From positions 1 to 40,648 of the forward strand of contig LGFT01000033.1 of the NCBI GenBank assembly GCA_001509375.1: a DNA stretch of 40,648 nucleotides. The letters run 5' to 3'. This document shows positions 23,850 through 32,015 of the stretch, piece by piece; the first letter of the stretch is position 1; the number at the start of each line of letters is the position of its first letter. A program made the position numbers and the translations under genes. Under the pieces are notes generated by a model, which saw only the letters and a list, made by a program, of their open reading frames with translations, had not been told where the DNA came from and did no database searches. This DNA comes from Methanothrix harundinacea. Lineage in GTDB: Archaea; Halobacteriota; Methanosarcinia; Methanotrichales; Methanotrichaceae.

Positions 23850-24680
23850 ATGTTTGAAAAGGTATTGGTTCCAACAGACTTTTCAAAGTACGCGCAGAAA
23901 GTCGTGGAGTGCATTGGGGAGCTTCCAGGCGTGAAGGAGATAGTGCTCCTTCACGTGGTGGATGCCACCCATCCTTCAAAGCGGGGATGGACTCGTGGAC
24001 CAGAAGTTGAGGATGCCAAGATCGATCTGGGCGACGTAAAAGAGCGGCTCGAAAAGCTCGGCTTCAAGGTCACAACGAGGCTTGAGGTGATCACCGAGGC
24101 TGATGTCTCAAGGACCATTCAGAGAGTAGCCGACGAGGAGAATGTATCCTTGATAGTGATGGGCGCTCGCGGACAGGGCCGCATCTCTGGCGTCCTTCTG
24201 GGTAGCGCCTCTACAGGGGTCGTCCGTTTCGGCGATAGGGACACCCTCATCATGCGCTACAAGATGCTGGAGGGGCTTGAAGGGGCGACCTACGAGAAGT
24301 TCTGCCCCATGATCTTCTCCAAGGTCCTCTGCACCACCGACTTTTCAGAGGCGTCCAAGTCGGCGATCTCCGTGATAAGGGATCTGAAGGACGCAGTCGG
24401 AGAGGTAATTCTGGAGTACGTCGTCTCCAGGGGCGAGACTCAGGAAGAGATCGAGGGATATGTCGCAGAGGCGAAGGAAAAGCTTGAGACGATCAAGGAG
24501 GATCTCGTCGGCGCTGGCCTCAAAGTGAGGACTCACGTCGACGTGGGAAACCCCCGCGACCAGATCACAAGGGCGGTGCTTTGGTGCCTTCGGCATCATT
24601 CTTTTGAAAATCATACGGGAATCTCTATTTATATGTTCGATCTAAATCCGTCTCATCAAGGCGCAAATCTTAACTATTAA
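23850..24680 (+). CDS. Universal stress protein, second domain truncated
   Basis: 276 residues, about half identical to the 21095 protein. Domain 1 is complete: MFEKVLVPTDFSKYAQKVVE through VMGARGQGRISGVLLGSAS, with the nucleotide-binding GxGxxxxxLLGS pattern. Domain 2 starts FSKVLCTTDFSEASKSAI and matches the paralogue until GNPRDQITRA (about base 24574). The last 45 residues of a UspA domain, including the ATP-binding GxxG and terminal strand, are then replaced by an unrelated 30-residue tail ending SHQGANLNY. No other reading frame recovers the missing part, so a deletion joined to foreign DNA is more likely than a simple frameshift. ATG 23850 follows GCGAGG. The product may still fold through domain 1. 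Confidence 0.75.
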   Translation: MFEKVLVPTDFSKYAQKVVECIGELPGVKEIVLLHVVDATHPSKRGWTRGPEVEDAKIDLGDVKERLEKLGFKVTTRLEVITEADVSRTIQRVADEENVSLIVMGARGQGRISGVLLGSASTGVVRFGDRDTLIMRYKMLEGLEGATYEKFCPMIFSKVLCTTDFSEASKSAISVIRDLKDAVGEVILEYVVSRGETQEEIEGYVAEAKEKLETIKEDLVGAGLKVRTHVDVGNPRDQITRAVLWCLRHHSFENHTGISIYMFDLNPSHQGANLNY

Positions 24681-24718
24681 GAATGATAAAATTGGAACCA
24701 ATCGGTAGGTGGTAAGAT

Positions 24719-25156
24719 ATGCCCAGCAAAATCTCTAAATCGTTCCTATTTGTATCGCTAGGTACGATCGTATTTCGCACCAATTGGCTTGAGTCCTACT
24801 CAACGCGTCCGAGGTGGCTCCCATCTGCTGTACCAAATAAAACCGTCGTTGAAATGAAGAGAGACCTTCGTGTTTGGGGCACTGTACTTGTAGCTATTGG
24901 GATTTTTGGGATCATGCTCTCAGGCTTTCTGGATCCCGTCTGGGGCATAGTTCTAGTGATCTTCGGCGCTTCAGCGCTGGGAATTCAGGAACGAAGCATG
25001 TTTATCCCCCTTGGAATGGCCTTACTCTTCGCAGGTCTCATAAATTTAAGTGCTGGCGGGTTTGGGATTGAATCGATATTCGGCCTTCTCATGATAGTTT
25101 TGGGTGCGCAGGAGATTAGAACGATAAGGACGTATGCCGCCCCAACAGCAGCGTGA
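24719..25156 (+). CDS. FRTxWLE membrane protein with four hydrophobic segments
   Basis: 145 residues, ATG 24719 after GGTGG. The first 45 residues (FLFVSLGTIVFRTNWLE, then SAVPNK) are shared with the small 22443 protein. From residue 53 onward there are four hydrophobic segments (VWGTVLVAIGIFGIMLSG, VWGIVLVIFGASALGI, IPLGMALLFAGLINL and FGLLMIVLGAQEI), a pattern seen in small two-hairpin membrane proteins. I do not recognise the N-terminal segment as a known domain. It directly follows the truncated UspA gene and closes the stress/transport cluster. Its function is unknown. Confidence 0.65.
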   Translation: MPSKISKSFLFVSLGTIVFRTNWLESYSTRPRWLPSAVPNKTVVEMKRDLRVWGTVLVAIGIFGIMLSGFLDPVWGIVLVIFGASALGIQERSMFIPLGMALLFAGLINLSAGGFGIESIFGLLMIVLGAQEIRTIRTYAAPTAA

Positions 25157-25347
25157 AGGCATATCGAGTACGAAATGTACCCCCCTTCCACCTCGCCTTT
25201 CTTTTTGACTGAAATTTCGATCTCTCAATTTTGACTGACGCTTATTTTGACACCAATATCGAAAGGTTCGAGGGTGCCAATACCTTTAATGGGACCGGCA
25301 CCGAGTTTGCTGCATCTGGCGAGGATCAATTGAGCAAGTCCATCGAG

Positions 25348-26625
25348 CTAATCGCCAATTGTTTTTATCAGCAAGACGTCTCTGCTGCCGTCTCCGGTGG
25401 AATCGGTACCTCCCGTGATAATGTAACCTCCATTGGATGTTTTGTCGATAGCGGTGGCCCAGTCGTTGCCCTCCCCGCCGAAGGTCCTGTCCCACTCTAG
25501 GTTTCCTTCTGAGTCGGTCTTGACCAGCCAAACATAGCTTTTTTCATCTGTGTTTAACAGCCAGGAGCGCGCGGCACCCTCACTGTGGCGGGTTGTGTAT
25601 CCTGCGATTATATAGCCATCGTCTTCTGTCTCCTGGACGGCTATCCCCTCATCAAAACCGGGCCCGCCAAAAGTTTTGTTCCATTCTTCGGTCCCGTTTA
25701 AGTCCGTCTTGATCAGCCAGAGATCTTTGCTGCCGTTGCCGTAAGAATCAGTCCCTCCAGTGATGATGTAACCTGGATCTCTCGCCTCCAGGACCGAAAA
25801 CCCAACGTCTTCGCCAGGTCCGCCGAAGGTCCTCTCCCAAAGCTTGTGACCTCTCGGGTCCGTCTTGACCAGCCAGATGTCGCTGCCCCCTGCACCGCAG
25901 GAGGTTGTATAGCCTGTGATGATGTATCCGCCGTCAGCTGTCTCCTGGATAGAAGAGCCTTCATCAAAGCCGGGTCCTCCAAAGGTTCTGTCCCAGACGG
26001 AATTTCCTTCAGAATCCGTTTTGATCAGCCAGAGATTCGCATTGAGGGGGGTCTTTACCAAAAAAGCGTTATTTATGCCGGCACCGTATGATTCTGTGCC
26101 GCCTGTGATAATGTAACCCCCATCAGTCGTTTCCTGGATTGCGTTGGGCCAATCGTTTCCCCGACCGCCGAAGATCGTATCCCATTTGAGGTCTCCCTCG
26201 GAATCGGTCTTTATCAGCCAGATATCATAATCACCAATCATCTGCGGTTTTGTAGCACCCGCGACGATGTAGCCATCGTCTTTGGTCTGCTCTACTGCAA
26301 AACCAATATCCTTTCCCAGCCCCCCAAACGTCTTCTCCCAAATAGAATTCCCCTCAGGATCCGTCTTGATAAGCCAGATTTCGCCTATGCGGGAAGCTTT
26401 GATCAGCCAAGAATAGGCTATATTCTTCTTGTGAGATGTTGTGCTGCCTGTAATTATATATCCGCCATCATTTGTTTCTTGGACGGATGTTCCTACATCT
26501 TCGCCAGCCCCGCCGAAGGTTCTCATCCAGCCGTCATCAGAAGTTGTCACATTTTTTGCTAATACTGAAGAAATAATTAGCAAATAAATTAATCCTACAA
26601 TCAGCGCTCTCTTAATGACCGCCAC
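25348..26625 (-). CDS. Secreted seven-repeat beta-propeller-like surface protein
   Basis: About 425 residues. A signal sequence (VIKRALIVGLIYLLIISSVLA) is followed by seven repeats of roughly 50 residues, each with FGGxGxDxG, xxxQETxDGGYIITGxT and WLIKTDSEGN followed by W. Seven blades is the commonest closed beta-propeller number, so the whole mature protein is probably one propeller. Some repeats carry an extra 12-15-residue insertion (SWLIKASRIGEIWLIKTD, AFLVKTPLNANLWLIKTD). GTG 26625 lies six bases after GGTGGTG and directly before the basic residue of the signal; in-frame ATGs at 26655 and 26658 are less likely. No catalytic residues are evident; adhesion or cell-surface binding is a guess. 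The 40-bp palindrome lies just upstream. Confidence 0.78.
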   Translation of the reverse strand: MAVIKRALIVGLIYLLIISSVLAKNVTTSDDGWMRTFGGAGEDVGTSVQETNDGGYIITGSTTSHKKNIAYSWLIKASRIGEIWLIKTDPEGNSIWEKTFGGLGKDIGFAVEQTKDDGYIVAGATKPQMIGDYDIWLIKTDSEGDLKWDTIFGGRGNDWPNAIQETTDGGYIITGGTESYGAGINNAFLVKTPLNANLWLIKTDSEGNSVWDRTFGGPGFDEGSSIQETADGGYIITGYTTSCGAGGSDIWLVKTDPRGHKLWERTFGGPGEDVGFSVLEARDPGYIITGGTDSYGNGSKDLWLIKTDLNGTEEWNKTFGGPGFDEGIAVQETEDDGYIIAGYTTRHSEGAARSWLLNTDEKSYVWLVKTDSEGNLEWDRTFGGEGNDWATAIDKTSNGGYIITGGTDSTGDGSRDVLLIKTIGD

Positions 26626-26650
26626 AACTATCACCACCTTTGCAGCAATA

Positions 26651-26690
26651 ACCATCACTATTAATAATGATCATTATTAATAGTGATGGT
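26651..26690. promoter_or_regulatory. Perfect 40-bp AT-rich palindrome
   Basis: The 20 bases ACCATCACTATTAATAATGA are followed by their exact reverse complement, so the whole 40-bp element is self-complementary without a loop. It lies 26 bases upstream of the GTG of the propeller gene and contains TCATTATTAA in both orientations, also found in the elements at 22266-22378 and, in altered form, near 27141. A dimer-binding operator for the propeller gene is the simplest reading. Confidence 0.75.
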
Positions 26691-27144
26691 ATAAGTGTTT
26701 TTTGTTTACCCTGCACCTGTCAAGACCTGTCAAGAAGCCAATTATAAATAGGTATATATGTATATTTTTATTGATTTTAAAACTAAGCCGATTTTTTTCC
26801 TTGGATTGGTCGGCCCTTCTCAAACTAACATTTTACGACTTTTTGCTGATACTATCTGGAGCCGCGAAAAAAAAGCGATATCTACTAAGGCTATATCATT
26901 GATCCTAGCTGATATTAATTACAAATAACTCAAAAATTATGTAAAAATATAATTATATTTTCGACCACCTTTCAAATCTCACCAAATATTACAATATTTA
27001 CACGAATAAAACTGTATATAACTCTCTTAATTGCAGTATTCGAGACTCACAGAGAATATTATATGAATTATTACTACAGATTGTCTATATGGTGAATTGT
27101 TTATTTTAGTCTAGTTTACAGGACAAAACGTCTACAATTATCAT

Positions 27145-27168
27145 GATTAATAATTATAATTGTTAATC
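27145..27168. promoter_or_regulatory. 24-bp imperfect palindrome upstream of the ATPase promoter
   Basis: GATTAATAATTATAATTGTT followed by AATC is self-complementary except for one base pair. It is centred about 55 bases upstream of the TTGACC box, a usual position for an activator or repressor site, and its TCATGATTAATAA context resembles the repeats near 22300 and the 40-bp palindrome. Confidence 0.5.
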
Positions 27169-27201
27169 GTTATGTTTATTTCATATTCGCCTGCGCATTT
27201 C

Positions 27202-27222
27202 TTGACCAAAAAGGTTTAATAT
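27202..27222 (+). promoter_or_regulatory. Promoter box of the ATP synthase operon
   Basis: TTGACCAAAAAGGTTTAATA and a final T, nearly identical to 22383-22404. The TTTAATAT (27215-27222) would place the transcript start near 27247, giving a leader of about 55 bases before ahaH. Confidence 0.5.
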
Positions 27223-27302
27223 GTGGTTTGTACACGTATAATCATGATGGATCATAAATTTGATGCAAGATTTTGCTGTGGTCCGTCTTCGGGAGGACTG
27301 CA

Positions 27303-27620
27303 ATGGTCTTTGAGACGCTGAAAATGGTGAAAGGGGCGGAGAAGGAGTCTCTATCCAAGCTCGAACGCGCAAATAAGGAGGCTGAAGAGCTGGTAATCAA
27401 AGCCAATAAGGCGGCAGGGGAGCTGGTCAACGAGGAAATTGAAGAAGCTAATTCGGAGGTTGAGGCGCTCATCGAAGATAAAATTTCACAGGCTAAGAGA
27501 TCCGCCAACGAGATTATCACGGAAGGCAAGCAAGAGGCACGACAACTTGCAGAGCGTGCCCGGTCGAAGATCTCAGACGCAGGAGAATTTGTGGCGTTGC
27601 AAGTTATTATCGGGGGATAG
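27303..27620 (+). CDS. ahaH: A-type ATP synthase subunit H
   Basis: 105 residues, almost entirely one charged helix (SLSKLERANKEAEELVIKAN, then EARQLAERARSK), as expected for subunit H, which pairs with subunit E in the peripheral stalk of the A1AO ATP synthase. ATG 27303 lies seven bases after GGGAGG; the upstream frame to 27273 has no SD. It is first in the aha operon, in the same position as in Methanosarcina. The gap to ahaI is one base. It has no membrane segment. Confidence 0.85.
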   Translation: MVFETLKMVKGAEKESLSKLERANKEAEELVIKANKAAGELVNEEIEEANSEVEALIEDKISQAKRSANEIITEGKQEARQLAERARSKISDAGEFVALQVIIGG

Positions 27621-27621
27621 A

Positions 27622-29574
27622 ATGTTTCGACCAGTTCAGATGAGGCGGTTGCACATCGTCGCATTGAGCAAGTACAAGTACCCCCTCATGAAGAGGCTGC
27701 ACGAGCTCGGTGTCGTTCAGATCACCGATGTTGGCAGGATGATGGATTCGCCCGAATGGACGCAGATTCTGGAAAATCAACCCTCAGATCCGGCGATCAG
27801 ACAGATTACTGCGCATGTCATGTCCTTAAACAAGATCATCGACTTCTTCGATGCAGTTTCTCCCCTCCCGGAAGACAACTTCTTCAAGTTTCTCTTCAGA
27901 CCATCGCCGCCAAAGGTGATCGCAGCTGAGAAGCTCTACGGGACGAAACTGTTGGAGAGTACGGACGGTCTGCTGGAGGAGGCTAATGCGGCTGTAAAGG
28001 AGCCTGAAGAGCGGTTGAACCGGGTGACTTCGGAGCTTGGCGAGCTCTCCGAGAAGGTGGAATCTCTTGAGAAGATACGAGATTTCAGGGTAGATCTGGC
28101 CGATGTCGTCAAGACGGATCTTCTCAATGTTTTCATTGGCGTTGCTCCGAGAGAGCGTACCGATGAGATCTCCAATAAGCTTTCAGAGATAACCGATGGG
28201 ATCTGCTACGTAGCGTCCCAGGGTATCTTCGAGACCGAATCTGTCGTCTTGGTGGCCGCGCTCACCGAGAAGTCGAAGGACGTCTCAGATCATTTGAGAC
28301 GGCTGGGATTTGAGAGGATCGATGTGAGCGGGCTATCTGGAACGCCAGCTGATGCGCTCTCAGAGCTCAACGGGAGAATTGCAGCACTCAATTCCGAGGC
28401 TGAATCTCTCAGGTCCGAGGTTGCGAAAATTGCCGAGATTTGGAGGGATAAGCTGCTGGCGCATCGCGAGCTCCTTCTGATAGAGCGAGATAGACTCGAC
28501 GTTGTGACGAACTTTATGAGGACGGATGAGACCTTCTTCTTGGTGGGGTGGATACCGGCAACATCCATAAATTCGGTGAAGGAGGAAGTCTTTAAGGTCA
28601 CCAAGGGATATTCGGTTGTTAAGGAGACTAACCCCAATCCCACGCCAGAAGACACCCCTGTACATCTTCAAAATCCGCCGTTCATTAGACACTTCCAGCT
28701 GCTGACAGAGCTCTTCGGCCGTCCCAAGTACAACGAGATCGACCCCACTTTCATGCTGGCGCCGGCCTTCATGCTCTTCTTCGGGATTATGCTTACCGAC
28801 GCCGTATACGGTGTGATGATGACGGTGCTGGGACTGCTTCTGCTTCGAGGTGGTGGAAGATACAGCTCCTCAGTCAAGGACTTCGGCGTCATTTTTACAG
28901 CGATCGGGTGTGCGACGATAGGATTCGGCATCTTAACGGGTGGCTATCTTGGCGACTTTGCAAGAGAGTATGTAGGAATTACGGCATTGAGCCCCATAAT
29001 CTTCGATCCGATGGTTGATGTTCAATTCTTCCTGATCCTGGTTTTGGTGATTGGACTGATTCATCTGAACCTAGGACTACTACTCGGGTTTAAGGAGAAC
29101 GTCCAGCGGAAAGAGTACAAGGATGCATTTGGGGACCAGTTCTGGCTCTTCCCTCTGCAGATCGGCATTGCATTGCTCGCAATGGGAATGGACCTGGCGG
29201 GCGCTTCACTATGTCTGATAGGAATCATAATTGTCGCCATAATCCACGGACCGCTCTTCTTCTTCGATATCACCGGATATCTTGGAGATGTGCTATCGTA
29301 CGCCAGGCTTCTGGCGTTGGGTCTGGCCACCAGCGGGATAGCGATGACTGTGAACATACTATCGTCCATGGTGGAAGGCGTTCCGCTCATCGGAATTGCG
29401 CTGGGAGCACTGGTGTTTGTCATCGGGCACATCTTCAACTGGGGGATGAACGGTCTGGGCGGCTTTGTGCACGGGATAAGGTTACATTATGTAGAATTTT
29501 TTAATAAGTTCTATGAGGGAGGGGGATCTGAGTACAGACCATACAGGATACGACGGGAGCTGACAAGAGAGTAG
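27622..29574 (+). CDS. ahaI: A-type ATP synthase subunit I (a-subunit homologue)
   Basis: 650 residues. The N-terminal cytoplasmic half (about 1-345) has RPVQMRRLHIVALSKYKYPLMKRLHELGVVQITDVG and long coiled coils, and forms the top of the peripheral stalk. The C-terminal half has seven or eight membrane helices beginning FMLFFGIMLTDAVYGVMM and includes GYLGDVLSYARLLALGLATSG, the segment carrying the essential Arg that faces the rotor, and VIGHIFNWGMNGLGGFVHGIRLHYVEFF. It provides the ion half-channels. The start is ATG 27622 after GGGGGAT; an upstream in-frame extension overlaps ahaH out of frame and is not real. Confidence 0.95.
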   Translation: MFRPVQMRRLHIVALSKYKYPLMKRLHELGVVQITDVGRMMDSPEWTQILENQPSDPAIRQITAHVMSLNKIIDFFDAVSPLPEDNFFKFLFRPSPPKVIAAEKLYGTKLLESTDGLLEEANAAVKEPEERLNRVTSELGELSEKVESLEKIRDFRVDLADVVKTDLLNVFIGVAPRERTDEISNKLSEITDGICYVASQGIFETESVVLVAALTEKSKDVSDHLRRLGFERIDVSGLSGTPADALSELNGRIAALNSEAESLRSEVAKIAEIWRDKLLAHRELLLIERDRLDVVTNFMRTDETFFLVGWIPATSINSVKEEVFKVTKGYSVVKETNPNPTPEDTPVHLQNPPFIRHFQLLTELFGRPKYNEIDPTFMLAPAFMLFFGIMLTDAVYGVMMTVLGLLLLRGGGRYSSSVKDFGVIFTAIGCATIGFGILTGGYLGDFAREYVGITALSPIIFDPMVDVQFFLILVLVIGLIHLNLGLLLGFKENVQRKEYKDAFGDQFWLFPLQIGIALLAMGMDLAGASLCLIGIIIVAIIHGPLFFFDITGYLGDVLSYARLLALGLATSGIAMTVNILSSMVEGVPLIGIALGALVFVIGHIFNWGMNGLGGFVHGIRLHYVEFFNKFYEGGGSEYRPYRIRRELTRE

Positions 29575-29650
29575 AGGTCTTGAAATTAGGTTAAAAAATA
29601 TTGAAGTTGTTTGATTACAGAATGCGTTGATAATTAGGGAGGAGAAAATT

Positions 29651-30190
29651 ATGTTGGATGTGAGTACGGGTGTGGCTCTTGCCGCAGTGGGAGCAGGCAT
29701 ATCGATGGGCGCGGCTGCTATAGGTTCCGGCATTGGCGTCGGCATCGCCGGTGCTGCGGGTGCAGGAGCGATTGCAGAAGATCCAAACAAGTTCGGAACG
29801 GCCCTCGTTTTTCAAGCGCTTCCCCAGACTCAGGGCATTTACGGTTTCCTTGGGGCGGTGCTGATAATGATCGGCACGGGCATTCTGGGAGGATTCGCAG
29901 GCTTTGAAGCGGCTGCCAATACGATGGCCGGCCTTGTTGGAACCACTCCAGAGAATGCAGCGCTGATCATGGGGCTAGCAGCGGTCGGGGGAGGCCTTTC
30001 CGTCGGCCTAGCAGGACTTTCTGCTATCGGTCAGGGCATCACTGCAGCCGGCAGCATTGGAGCGGTCTCAAAAGAACCTGGAGCTTTTGGAAAGTGCATG
30101 GTCCTCACTGTCATGTCCGAGACATTCGCGGTCTTCGGCCTGCTGATAACGATACTGATCCTGGTTGGCCTCAAACTCCTGGGTGCGTAA
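29651..30190 (+). CDS. ahaK: A-type ATP synthase proteolipid subunit K, duplicated with one carboxylate
   Basis: 179 residues with four membrane helices, i.e. two fused c-type hairpins. Hairpin 1 contains FQALPQTQGIYGF and hairpin 2 TVMSETFAVFGL. The ion-binding Glu is present in hairpin 2 (E157), but the same position in hairpin 1 is Gln (Q59), so each subunit carries one site per four helices, as in V-type rotors. L57, T60, Q61, Q128 (AIGQG) and E157 correspond to the five Na+ ligands known for Enterococcus hirae NtpK. Start ATG 29651 follows AGGGAGGA; a TTG at 29627 would add eight unconserved residues. The small ring ratio affects the ion cost of ATP synthesis. Confidence 0.93.
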   Translation: MLDVSTGVALAAVGAGISMGAAAIGSGIGVGIAGAAGAGAIAEDPNKFGTALVFQALPQTQGIYGFLGAVLIMIGTGILGGFAGFEAAANTMAGLVGTTPENAALIMGLAAVGGGLSVGLAGLSAIGQGITAAGSIGAVSKEPGAFGKCMVLTVMSETFAVFGLLITILILVGLKLLGA

Positions 30191-30207
30191 CTCTTGGGTG
30201 ATAAATC

Positions 30208-30843
30208 ATGGGTTCTGAAGGGGCCGATAAGATCGTTCATGAGATTGTCAGGATCACAGATGCCCAAGTTGAATTGATCCTTCAGGAAGCCCGGAAAGAC
30301 TCTGATGAAATTCTAGCGGAGTCGAAAAAGAAGGCACAGGCCAAGAAAACTGCAGTACTGGCAAAGGGGCAACAACAGGCTGAGAGGGAGCAGCAGAGGG
30401 TCCTGGCAGATGCGAAGATGCAGGTCAAGAGGGAGATATTCGATGTTAAGGAGGATCTCATAAAGAAGTCCTTTGGAGACGCGGAAGAAAGGTTAAAAAA
30501 ATTGGCAGACTCACCTGAGTATAGCGATACTCTCAAAAAAATGATAGTGGAGTCGGCGGTGGTGGTTGGAGGCGGCTCACTCGAAGTGCTGGTTAGGAAA
30601 AAGGACAGAGCCCTTCTCTCCGGCGAGGTTCTTGCAGATCTCGGCGAGGAGATCTCAAAGGCGACCGGCGAGGATACGGAGCTCGAACTCTCGGATGACG
30701 TCATAACCACCATTGGCGGAGCCATCGTGCGCAGCAAGAGCGGCTCAATCGAGGCCAATAACACCATCGAGTCCAGGATCAATAGGCTCAGGAGCGAGTT
30801 GAGGTTCAAGGTGGCCGAGATACTCTTCGAGGGAGCATCGTGA
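30208..30843 (+). CDS. ahaE: A-type ATP synthase subunit E
   Basis: 211 residues: an N-terminal helix of about 90 residues (ITDAQVELILQEARKDSDEI, AQAKKTAVLAKGQQQAEREQ) that pairs with subunit H, and a C-terminal globular domain (VVGGGSLEVLVRKKDRALLS, GGAIVRSKSGSIEANNTIES, LRFKVAEILF) that docks on the catalytic head. This is the standard archaeal subunit E plan and length. ATG 30208 lies 17 bases after ahaK; the SD is weak (GGGTGAT). It overlaps ahaC by four bases (GTGA). Confidence 0.93.
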   Translation: MGSEGADKIVHEIVRITDAQVELILQEARKDSDEILAESKKKAQAKKTAVLAKGQQQAEREQQRVLADAKMQVKREIFDVKEDLIKKSFGDAEERLKKLADSPEYSDTLKKMIVESAVVVGGGSLEVLVRKKDRALLSGEVLADLGEEISKATGEDTELELSDDVITTIGGAIVRSKSGSIEANNTIESRINRLRSELRFKVAEILFEGAS

Positions 30844-32015
30844 CGCTAGAAGAGTTGGCTGCAAGCCTGGGCTTTTCTTCATTCCCGCCCCTCTTCGCTG
30901 TAGCTTTAGCTGTTGCCCTTGTTGTCGGGCTCATCATATTTGTGCCGATCCTCCTCCGGGTGATCGAGATAGCAAACTACGCCTACTCAAATTCTCGAAT
31001 ACAGGTGATGTCGAGCAGAATCATCCCGGAGGAGAAGCTCAAGGAGATGATCGAGGCATCCTCCCTGGCCGAGGTGGTGGCGGCCTTGGAGGCTACGGAG
31101 TACTCTCCATACTTGCGTGAGATGATGGATGAGCGATCTGAGGCTATAGAGAGGGCGTTGAACAGGCACACTGCAGATTCGTACAGAGAAGTGGCCACTA
31201 TGGTGCCTATGAACTTTAAAAAGATATTGGCTGTACTTCTCAGGAAATGGGACGTCTACAACATCAAAATGATCTTGCGAGGAGTCTATGCAGAGAGATC
31301 TCCCGACGACATTCGGGCAGATCTCGTGCCTGTGGGGGAGTTGGACCCATCAAAGATCGGCGTGCTGGTCGAGGCCAGAAGCTTAGAAGAGGTGATTTCA
31401 AACCTCGATGGCACCCCTTACTCTCGCCTGGCCGAATCTCTCCAGCTCTTTGATCAGACCAAAAATCTCACCGTTTTCGAAGCGACTCTTGATAAAATTC
31501 TTTACGAAGATGCTTGGGGGTATGCAACGAGTCAGCCGCTCGACGAGAACCTCCTCTCTCTTAAGAATTACCTGGCAACCAACATAGATGTGGTGAACCT
31601 GAAGTTCGTCTTCAGAGCGAAAAGGGATGGGTTGGCAGCGGGAAGCATAGAGGGCTACCTGGTCAAAGGCGGAAATCTCGCGGAGAGCTTAATCAAGAGC
31701 ATCCTCGAAGTGGACAGCGTCGACAACGTCGTGGCGGCGCTTGAGGGGACGAAATACTACCAGCCAGTGTTGGCGGCAGTTCCAGAATATGAATCGACGA
31801 GATCTATCCTCCCGATAGAGCTCGCCCTGGACGGTTACCTTGCCAGGGTTGGAAAAGATATCTCGATCACGCAGCCCTTTGGAATTGGCCCAGCGATCGG
31901 CTATCTCTCCATGAAGGAGATGGAGATCCGGAACGTCAGAACTCTTGCCAGGGGAATTGAGTCGGGCCTTTCTGCTGACGAAATACGCAATCTCATCATG
32001 AAGGTGGGATCTTGA
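30840..32015 (+). CDS. ahaC: A-type ATP synthase subunit C
   Basis: 391 residues, homologous to eukaryotic V-ATPase subunit d, which links the central stalk to the proteolipid ring. Three internal repeats share helical motifs such as IEASSLAEVVAALEATEYSPYL, VEARSLEEVISNLDGTPYSRL and LEVDSVDNVVAALEGTKYYQPV. An N-terminal hydrophobic stretch (FAVALAVALVVGLIIFVPILL) is an unusual feature for a normally soluble subunit and adds about 30 residues. The start GTG 30840 overlaps ahaE; it is possible that translation starts a little later, but the frame is coupled and I see no better SD. Confidence 0.9.
   Translation: MTLEELAASLGFSSFPPLFAVALAVALVVGLIIFVPILLRVIEIANYAYSNSRIQVMSSRIIPEEKLKEMIEASSLAEVVAALEATEYSPYLREMMDERSEAIERALNRHTADSYREVATMVPMNFKKILAVLLRKWDVYNIKMILRGVYAERSPDDIRADLVPVGELDPSKIGVLVEARSLEEVISNLDGTPYSRLAESLQLFDQTKNLTVFEATLDKILYEDAWGYATSQPLDENLLSLKNYLATNIDVVNLKFVFRAKRDGLAAGSIEGYLVKGGNLAESLIKSILEVDSVDNVVAALEGTKYYQPVLAAVPEYESTRSILPIELALDGYLARVGKDISITQPFGIGPAIGYLSMKEMEIRNVRTLARGIESGLSADEIRNLIMKVGS

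Larger units (their letters stand above)
26691..27302. promoter_or_regulatory. Long AT-rich upstream region of the ATPase operon
   Basis: About 610 bases without a credible gene. It holds many A/T runs, the imperfect palindrome at 27145-27168 and the promoter box at 27202-27222. Such a long leader region before an energy-metabolism operon suggests multi-input regulation or an undetected small RNA. I see no conserved RNA structure by eye. Confidence 0.45.

Noticed and set aside
25231-25500. A plus-strand 89-residue frame near the propeller gene
   Set aside because: It is the antisense of the last propeller repeats and of the 3' flank; no SD.
26651-26703. The 40-bp palindrome followed by a T-run as a terminator
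   Set aside because: No plus-strand gene ends before it, it is at the 5' end of a minus-strand gene, and it is very AT-rich without a loop; an operator fits better.
26702-26902. A 66-residue hydrophobic frame in the ATPase upstream region
   Set aside because: It is low-complexity AT-rich sequence with no SD and no family similarity.
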